Shown here: positions 22,347-29,752 of the stretch, one piece after another
Position numbering within the stretch: position 1 is the first letter of the stretch
Layout of the letters: every line of letters starts with the position of its first letter
Source: DATFMP01 sp035266845
Lineage (GTDB): Bacteria; SAR324; JACQKK01
Assembly (NCBI GenBank): GCA_035266845.1
Contig: DATFMP010000038.1
Location: 1 to 29,752, forward strand
DNA length: 29,752 nt
Reading direction: 5' to 3'
Program-made: the position numbers and the translations under genes
The notes under the pieces: generated by a model
What the model was told of the DNA's origin: nothing
Databases searched by the model: none
The model's input: only the letters and a program-made list of their open reading frames with translations

Positions 22347-24374
22347 CTAGAAGTTCTCCTTGCGGAAGCGGAAGCCGGCACGGCGGCAGAGCGGGCGCAA
22401 GGTGGAGGCCAGACCGGGCGGACCGCAGAAGTACACATCCACCTTCTCCTTGCGGTACCGCTCCGAGAAGTCCGCGAAGACGGCGTGCCAGTCCGGGTGC
22501 CCGAAGTGGGTCTGCGAGCGCAGGCCCGTCACGGGGTCGGAACCCTTCTCGGCGAACATCAGGTCCATGGCCAGGTTGAGCGTGCTGCTCTTCAGGTCAC
22601 GCTTCACGTCGGTCATGTAGATGCTGATATCGATCAGGTCGTTGATGCGCCGACGCTGCACCTCGGCCAGGATCTCCAGGAACCATTCGAAGGACTGCTG
22701 GCCGCGGTTGAGCCAGATGAAGTGCACGTGCTGCAGCTTCATGGGCTCGCGGCGGTGGTTCTTGAGCTGGATCGTGCGCAGGATGGAGGCGAAGGGCGTG
22801 GCACCGATGCCCGCGCCGATGAGGATGGCGTGGGTGCTCTCGAAGATGTGCAGGCTGGGCGTGCCGTAGGGGCCGTCCAGCACGATGGGCACGGGCTTGT
22901 ACTTCGTCTCCGGGTCGCGGCCCTCGAAGCGCTTGTGCACCATGCGGGTCCAGTTGCCCAGGCTGCGCACGTGGATGCCCACGATGTCCGGATCGAGCGG
23001 CGAGCTGCTGATGGTGAACGGGTGCCACTCGAAGTGCGAGACCGAGGGAATCTTGAGGAACACATAGTCCGCCGGCGCGTAGTCGAAGGTTTCCGGCCGC
23101 GTGATGCGCAGGTTCGTCACGCCCGAGGGGTAGAGCCGCACGTCCTCGATGCCCGTGCGCAGTTTGGCGCTGCGCCAGCGGAACCAGCGCTCGATCACGT
23201 AGCCCGCCAGGGGCACCGTGGCCCACATCCAGAACACGGGGCCGTGCAGGAGCATCAGGACGAACCACGCCACGTAGAGAGCGTGGGTGAGTGCGAAGAT
23301 CTCGAAGTGCCCGCTGCGGCGCACGAAGTTCTGGGCGCAAAGCCACATCACCGCGAACACGCCCAGCAGGATCGCGCCGGTCAGGCCCGCCTTGGTGTGC
23401 TCCAGGTATCCCGCGATGCCCAGCGCCGCCGGCTGGAGCGCCAGGGGCTTGCCGCTGAGAATCCAGTAGTTGGTGAAGTGTGCGCCCGTGTGTACCAGCG
23501 CGAAGAAGAACATGAACTGGCCGGCCAGCTTGTGGAAGTCGATGGCCAGATCCACCGGCACGATGCGCCCCAGCCAGACCCGCCGCACCCACGTAAGCAG
23601 GTTGCGCATCACCGGCACCAGGATCAGCGCGCCGTTGAAGTTCAGGCAGGCCCCACCGCCGCGGGCGATCTGGATGGCCAGGTTGGCCCCCGCGTGTGCG
23701 TAGCGCTGCTGCGCGTTGAGAAACAGCAGGGCATTGGCCAGCAGGTACAGGAACAGGAAGAAGTTGGGCATGCCGTCGTTCTGCCAGGCCCGCATCAGGC
23801 GCCGCAGCAGGGGCGGGCGCCGGATGCGCGGCCGGCGCTGGCGCAGCAGCCGTCGCGAAGGCGAGATCCAGTCCGACACCTCCAGCGCCAATCCGCCGCT
23901 GGCCTCGGGATGCTGCGTGAGGACGTCGCGGAACTCCTCGAAGCTGATGGAGCCGTTGCCGTCCTTATCGGCCTCGCGGAAGAGCGCCCAGGCCAGGTCG
24001 TTCACTGTGCGGCGGCCGAAGTTCAGGTTGTGCTCGGCGAGGATCATCTCCATCAGTTTGGTGAACTGGGGCCGCGTGATGTAGCCCTTGTCGCGCTCGT
24101 CGTGCAGCCGGAACAGGAAGCGCAGCCGCTCCGTCTCGCTGCTGCTCATCAGCGCGCCCAGGCCCGCCAGGAACTCCTCCTCGTCGATGGTGCCGTTGCC
24201 GTCCGCATCGAACAGCGCGAAGAAGCGGGCGAACAGGGCATCGTCACGAATGCCCAGGATCTGCTTCAGCGTCGGCGCGGTGATCTGCTGCTGACGCCCG
24301 GCGATCTGTCGGAACGAACGGCGCAGGCGCCGCAACAGGCGGCGGTCCTTGCGCGGCAAGGCAGTCTTCGGCAT
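22347..24374 (-). CDS. bacterial NOX5-like NADPH oxidase / ferric-reductase flavocytochrome with EF-hands
   Basis: A 675-residue protein with the full NOX5 layout. The N-terminal EF-hand region has two canonical loops, DADGNGTIDEEE (56-67) and DKDGNGSISFEE (136-147), plus a degenerate one near 91-102. The transmembrane ferric-reductase domain (about 200-400) has paired haem histidines His281/His295 and His364/His377; spacings of 14 and 13 match the NOX arrangement. The FAD site is HPFT (451-454), GPYGTP lies at 501-506, the NADPH loop is GAGIGATPF (520-528), and CGPPG is at 650-654. The chain ends FRKENF, like the NADPH-oxidase C-terminus that packs on the flavin. Such an enzyme moves electrons from NADPH across the membrane to oxygen or metal, and here it is probably Ca2+-controlled. 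The ATG at 24374 is divergent from the oxidoreductase gene. Confidence 0.9.
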   Translation of the reverse strand: MPKTALPRKDRRLLRRLRRSFRQIAGRQQQITAPTLKQILGIRDDALFARFFALFDADGNGTIDEEEFLAGLGALMSSSETERLRFLFRLHDERDKGYITRPQFTKLMEMILAEHNLNFGRRTVNDLAWALFREADKDGNGSISFEEFRDVLTQHPEASGGLALEVSDWISPSRRLLRQRRPRIRRPPLLRRLMRAWQNDGMPNFFLFLYLLANALLFLNAQQRYAHAGANLAIQIARGGGACLNFNGALILVPVMRNLLTWVRRVWLGRIVPVDLAIDFHKLAGQFMFFFALVHTGAHFTNYWILSGKPLALQPAALGIAGYLEHTKAGLTGAILLGVFAVMWLCAQNFVRRSGHFEIFALTHALYVAWFVLMLLHGPVFWMWATVPLAGYVIERWFRWRSAKLRTGIEDVRLYPSGVTNLRITRPETFDYAPADYVFLKIPSVSHFEWHPFTISSSPLDPDIVGIHVRSLGNWTRMVHKRFEGRDPETKYKPVPIVLDGPYGTPSLHIFESTHAILIGAGIGATPFASILRTIQLKNHRREPMKLQHVHFIWLNRGQQSFEWFLEILAEVQRRRINDLIDISIYMTDVKRDLKSSTLNLAMDLMFAEKGSDPVTGLRSQTHFGHPDWHAVFADFSERYRKEKVDVYFCGPPGLASTLRPLCRRAGFRFRKENF

Positions 24375-24401
24375 GTCGGGTGTACCCCCCCAGGGTGCGG
24401 G

Positions 24402-24430
24402 ATGACGGGCCGGAAGTCGTCCCGTATGGT
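24402..24430 (+). promoter_or_regulatory. possible promoter of the medium-chain oxidoreductase gene
   Basis: ATGACG (24402-24407) and TATGGT (24425-24430) are 17 bases apart, four of six consensus each, about 65 bases before the ATG at 24500. Confidence 0.35.
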
Positions 24431-24499
24431 GTCTATCATTCGGGGCGCCGGCGCAAGCCCATGCCGCCCAAACGCTTCACCTGTGAAGGAGCCGCGCCG

Positions 24500-25540
24500 A
24501 TGAAAGCGATGCTGCTCACCGAGTACGGGTCGGTGGAGGGCTTCCGATGGGGCGAGCTGCCCCTGCCCGAGCCGGGGCCGGACGACGTGCGCATCCGGGT
24601 CGAGGCCATCTCGCTTAACCCCGTGGACTACAAGATGCGCCAGGGCCGCATCGCCGGACCGCTCCCCGTGGTGCTGGGGCGCGACGTGGCGGGGCGGGTG
24701 GATGCCGTCGGCGCGAACGTGAAGCGCTTCCGGCCGGGCGATGCCGTGCTGGCGGTGCTCTTTGGGCCGCGCAGCAACGGCGCCTATGCCGAGTACGTGT
24801 GCACGCCCGAGCCCTTCGTGAGCACGCTGCCGCGGGGCGTGGAGCCGCTGCGCGCCGTGACGCTGGGCGTGGCCGCCGTGACGGCGTGGGAGGTGGTAAT
24901 GCTGCGCCCAAGCATCGAACCGGGGCGGCCGGTGTTCGTGGCCGGGGGCTCCGGCGGCGTGGGCAGCTTTGCCGTACCCCTGGCGCGAATGCGCGGCGCG
25001 GCGCCCATCCTGGCCACTGCCGGCAGCGATGCCAGCGCGGATTACCTCACGCAGGCGCTGGGCGTGCCGCCCCAGGACATCCTGCGCTATCGCGGCCGCT
25101 CCCTGGAGGAACTGGCCGCCTGGGTGCGCGAGCGCACGGACGGCCGGGGCGTGGCAGCCGCGCTGGACCTGGTGGGCGGGGACATGAAGCGCCTGTGCTT
25201 CCAGGTGCTGGACTTCCACGGCTGCGCGGTGAGCTGCGTGGAGGAGTATGAGCCGGACTTCGGCATCGACATCTGGAGTCCGCAACACAGCCCGCTCTAT
25301 GCCCGCAGCGCCAGCTATCACTACGTGGCGGTCAGCGCGCCGGCGCGCTTCGGCACCGCGCGGGACTGGGCCATCTACCCGCGCATGTTCGCCGGGCTGA
25401 TCGATGCGGTGGAATCGGGGGCGCTGCCCCTGCCGCCCGTGCAGGACATGGGCGTGCTGGATGAGGAGACCCTCCGCGCCGCGCACCGGCTGCTGGAGAC
25501 GGGCCACGCACGCGGCAAACTGGTGCTGCGCGTGGGCTAG
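24500..25540 (+). CDS. NAD(P)H:quinone oxidoreductase-like medium-chain reductase
   Basis: A 346-residue zinc-free member of the medium-chain dehydrogenase/reductase family. The GroES-like half contains SLNPVDYKMRQG and VVLGRDVAGRV, with Arg-Asp in place of the Gly-His-Glu zinc-ligand motif, and no structural-zinc cysteine cluster is present. The nucleotide-binding half has VFVAGGSGGVGSFAVPLARM and ALDLVGG. Relatives reduce quinones or enones with NADPH; the substrate is not predictable. The ATG at 24500 follows AAGGAG at good spacing; the longer frame from 24380 overlaps the control region and is rejected. The gene is divergent from the NADPH-oxidase-like gene, sharing a 125-base control region, and convergent with the histidine kinase. 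Confidence 0.87.
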   Translation: MKAMLLTEYGSVEGFRWGELPLPEPGPDDVRIRVEAISLNPVDYKMRQGRIAGPLPVVLGRDVAGRVDAVGANVKRFRPGDAVLAVLFGPRSNGAYAEYVCTPEPFVSTLPRGVEPLRAVTLGVAAVTAWEVVMLRPSIEPGRPVFVAGGSGGVGSFAVPLARMRGAAPILATAGSDASADYLTQALGVPPQDILRYRGRSLEELAAWVRERTDGRGVAAALDLVGGDMKRLCFQVLDFHGCAVSCVEEYEPDFGIDIWSPQHSPLYARSASYHYVAVSAPARFGTARDWAIYPRMFAGLIDAVESGALPLPPVQDMGVLDEETLRAAHRLLETGHARGKLVLRVG

Positions 25541-25581
25541 CAGCGTCTGCGGAAAGTCCGAGGGCTCGGCAGGTGGGCGCG

Positions 25582-28287
<2,706 letters not shown>

Positions 28288-28377
28288 GGATGCCTCGACT
28301 GCACCTCCACAATCCCGTCATGGGCGCGCACGACAGCCGGGGACGGGCCGGAGGCGTCGGCTTTTGTTCAAGCCCCC

Positions 28378-28407
28378 ACTCTAGCCGCTCTGAGGCCGGA
28401 GTGCCAA
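28378..28407 (-). promoter_or_regulatory. probable promoter of the hybrid kinase gene
   Basis: On the minus strand TTGGCA (28407-28402, five of six consensus) and TAGAGT (28383-28378, four of six) are 18 bases apart. The implied leader to the ATG at 28287 is about 85 bases. Confidence 0.5.
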
Positions 28408-28572
28408 CGGATGTAACGCCGGCCGGGAGCGATCGGTCGCACGGTGCCCCCGCCGCTTCGCCGGTGACAGTCCGCGCCCGGATGTGGTGAACTGACCAAG
28501 TTGGGCCGCGCCCGTTCCGCCGTCGGGACGCCGCCGGCGCGGCCGCTCCTGCCACCCTGTCATGCCTCGCCC

Positions 28573-29271
28573 ATGTCCCACCGACTCGCCCTGCTGCCGA
28601 TCGCGCTCGCCACGCTGCTGGCCACCCTCGTCGCCGTGCCGGGCGGCTCTTTGCGCGCCGCGCCCAGGGAAAGTGCACCCAAGGGCGTGGCGGCCGGCCT
28701 GCCCGACGGCCTCTACGCGGAGATCGTGACCCCACGCGGCACGATCGTCGCCAAGCTCTACGACCAACTCGTGCCCATGACTGTGGGCAACTTCGTGGGG
28801 CTGGCCGAGGCCAAGATGCCCTGGCGCGATCCGGCGGACGGCCACATCAAGAAGACGCGCTTCTACGACGGGCTCACCTTCCATCGCGTGGTGCCGGGCT
28901 TCGTGATCCAGGGCGGCGACCCGCTGGGCGATGGGCGCGGAGGCCCGGGCTACTTCTTCCCGGACGAGTTCTCGCCCAAGCTGCACCACGACCGGCCAGG
29001 CGTGCTCTCCATGGCCAACGCCGGGCCCAACACCAACGGCAGCCAGTTCTTCATCACGCTGGAGCCCACACCCTGGCTGGACGGCCACCATTCCATCTTT
29101 GGCCAGGTGGTGCGCGGCATGCCCGTGGTGAAGCGCATCCGCAAGGGCGACCGCATCGAGCACTTGCGCATCCTGCGCATCGGGGCGCGGGCGCAGGCCT
29201 TCGACCCCATCGCCGCCATCCGCTCCAAGCTGAAGCAGATCATGCCGCACGCCACCAAAGGCCAGCGCTAG
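28573..29271 (+). CDS. secreted cyclophilin-type peptidyl-prolyl isomerase
   Basis: A 232-residue protein with a signal peptide (about 1-30: MSHRLALLPIALATLLA, then LRAAPRES) followed by a cyclophilin domain. Core residues of the family are visible: FHRVVPGFVIQGGDP (catalytic Arg, Phe and Gln region), MANAGPNTNGSQFFIT, and TPWLDGHHSIFGQV, whose Trp corresponds to the cyclosporin-contact tryptophan of sensitive cyclophilins. It would catalyse cis-trans isomerisation of X-Pro bonds in the periplasm. ATG 28573 was chosen because it begins the signal peptide; the longer frame from 28501 adds a Pro/Arg-rich stretch unlikely to be translated. A probable terminator follows, so it appears to be a single-gene unit. 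Confidence 0.92.
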   Translation: MSHRLALLPIALATLLATLVAVPGGSLRAAPRESAPKGVAAGLPDGLYAEIVTPRGTIVAKLYDQLVPMTVGNFVGLAEAKMPWRDPADGHIKKTRFYDGLTFHRVVPGFVIQGGDPLGDGRGGPGYFFPDEFSPKLHHDRPGVLSMANAGPNTNGSQFFITLEPTPWLDGHHSIFGQVVRGMPVVKRIRKGDRIEHLRILRIGARAQAFDPIAAIRSKLKQIMPHATKGQR

Positions 29272-29282
29272 CGAGCCTATGT

Positions 29283-29336
29283 AAGGGAAGCGCTGCGAGG
29301 GAGTTCGCGCCCTGGCGCTCCCCTTTCGGTTTCTTG
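29283..29336 (+). terminator. probable intrinsic terminator after the cyclophilin gene
   Basis: AAGGGAAGCGC (29283-29293) pairs with GCGCTCCCCTT (29315-29325) with one mismatch, and TTCGGTTTCTT follows. The loop is long (21 bases) and the T-run is interrupted, so efficiency is uncertain. It lies just downstream of the stop at 29271. Confidence 0.5.
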
Positions 29337-29357
29337 TGGCTGTCCGCATGGATTCCA

Positions 29358-29416
29358 TTGGAGGTGCAGGGGGCAACGCTCCCTGCTGGGGGTATGGGGG
29401 TAAGGCCCCCATGGCC
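29358..29416. repeat. multi-hairpin intergenic repeat, partial copy 3
   Basis: Corresponds to the right half of copies 1 and 2, in the same orientation on the plus strand. GCAGGG (29366-29371) pairs with CCCTGC (29381-29386), and ATGGGGG (29394-29400) pairs with CCCCCAT (29406-29412). The stems keep the positions of the third and fourth hairpins but use different base pairs. The left half is missing or too diverged to recognise. Confidence 0.6.
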
Positions 29417-29454
29417 TAAATGCGGTTCAAAATATAGCCCGGCACCGTGCATCC

Positions 29455-29752
29455 ATGGCCACGCCCCTGTCGCTTTCCATCGTGCTGCCTGCGCTGAACG
29501 AGGCCCGGGCCATCGGGCCCGCGCTGGAGCGACTGCGCACGCAGGCGCCCGAGGCGGAGCTGCTGGTGGTGGACGGCGGCTCCAGCGACGACACCGCGGC
29601 ACTGGCAGCGACCCATGCCCGCGTGCTGACCGCCCAGCGCGGGCGCGCCCATCAGCTCAACGCGGGGGCCGCGGCCGCCGGTGGCGATTGGCTGCTGTTC
29701 CTGCACGTGGACACGCGCCTGCCCGAGGGCTTCCAGGGCGAGCTGGGCCGTG
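29455..29752 (+). CDS. family 2 glycosyltransferase (TIGR04283-like), N-terminal part
   Basis: An open frame starting at ATG 29455 and running off the window; 99 codons are visible. It shows the GT-A nucleotide-sugar fold start LSIVLPALNEARAIGPAL, the VVDGGSSDDTAAL loop, RGRAHQLNAGAAAAGGDWLL, and the HVDTRLP metal-binding DxD-type motif. The Val-Asp-Gly-Gly-Ser and Arg-Gly-Arg-Ala-x-Gln-x-Asn-Ala-Gly pattern is characteristic of the TIGR04283 group, which has been linked to arsenosugar synthesis and to rSAM/selenodomain-associated genes. The rest of the gene and its neighbours lie outside the window, so the role is open. No clear ribosome site precedes the ATG. Confidence 0.82.
   Translation, partial: MATPLSLSIVLPALNEARAIGPALERLRTQAPEAELLVVDGGSSDDTAALAATHARVLTAQRGRAHQLNAGAAAAGGDWLLFLHVDTRLPEGFQGELGR

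Noticed and set aside
29421..29438. AT-rich ATATAG stretch as a promoter for the glycosyltransferase
   Set aside because: No acceptable -35 element was found 16-18 bases upstream, and the element lies too close to the ATG to judge.

Overview
The window is a gene-dense, very GC-rich bacterial chromosome segment. It shows no tRNA, rRNA, CRISPR array, transposase or phage gene. The cell is Gram-negative by content: an outer-membrane beta-barrel protein, Sec signal peptides, and the division genes ftsL and ftsI. The phylum is uncertain. RsmH carries a four-Cys insert that I associate with deltaproteobacterial, acidobacterial and clostridial homologues more than with gammaproteobacteria, and one intergenic palindrome belongs to a type I recall from several environmental phyla. 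Both points are weak evidence.

Layout. 127-2908 (minus) is a tightly packed mtaB / beta-barrel / small secreted protein operon. 3078-4541 (plus) encodes a membrane-anchored trypsin-like protease. 4733-7879 (plus) is a short division cluster, rsmH-ftsL-ftsI, which ends abruptly at a convergent argC (7897-8979, minus) instead of continuing into mur genes. 9275-14948 (minus) holds two tandem, fused-dimer class III CoA-transferases followed by a double-CDGSH iron-sulfur protein. 15265-17852 (plus) is feoB plus a FeoA protein with an eight-cysteine N-terminal extension. 17819-22035 (minus) holds a TauE/SafE permease, a secreted DUF547 protein, a SET-domain protein and a sugar-acid dehydratase of the IlvD/EDD family. 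22347-24374 (minus) encodes an NADPH-oxidase-like flavocytochrome with EF-hands, divergent from a medium-chain oxidoreductase (24500-25540, plus). 25582-28287 (minus) is a hybrid histidine kinase. 28573-29271 (plus) is a secreted cyclophilin, followed by a probable terminator and the start of a family 2 glycosyltransferase cut by the window edge.

Between genes there are three copies of a multi-hairpin repeat (about 9070, 20102 and 29358). The copies differ by paired changes that keep the stems intact, and the best copy is bounded by an 11-base direct repeat that includes the stop codon of the neighbouring gene. A second, unrelated palindrome lies at 22242-22324. Eight sigma-70-like promoters can be proposed by eye, with hexamers 17 or 18 bases apart.

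The most interesting items are the hairpin repeat family, the bacterial NOX5-like oxidase with two intact EF-hands, the CoA-transferase pair linked to an Fe-S protein, and the cysteine-rich FeoA fusion. Iron and redox proteins recur (Feo, CDGSH, Fe-S dehydratase, MtaB, NOX), but nothing in the sequence shows that they form one system.
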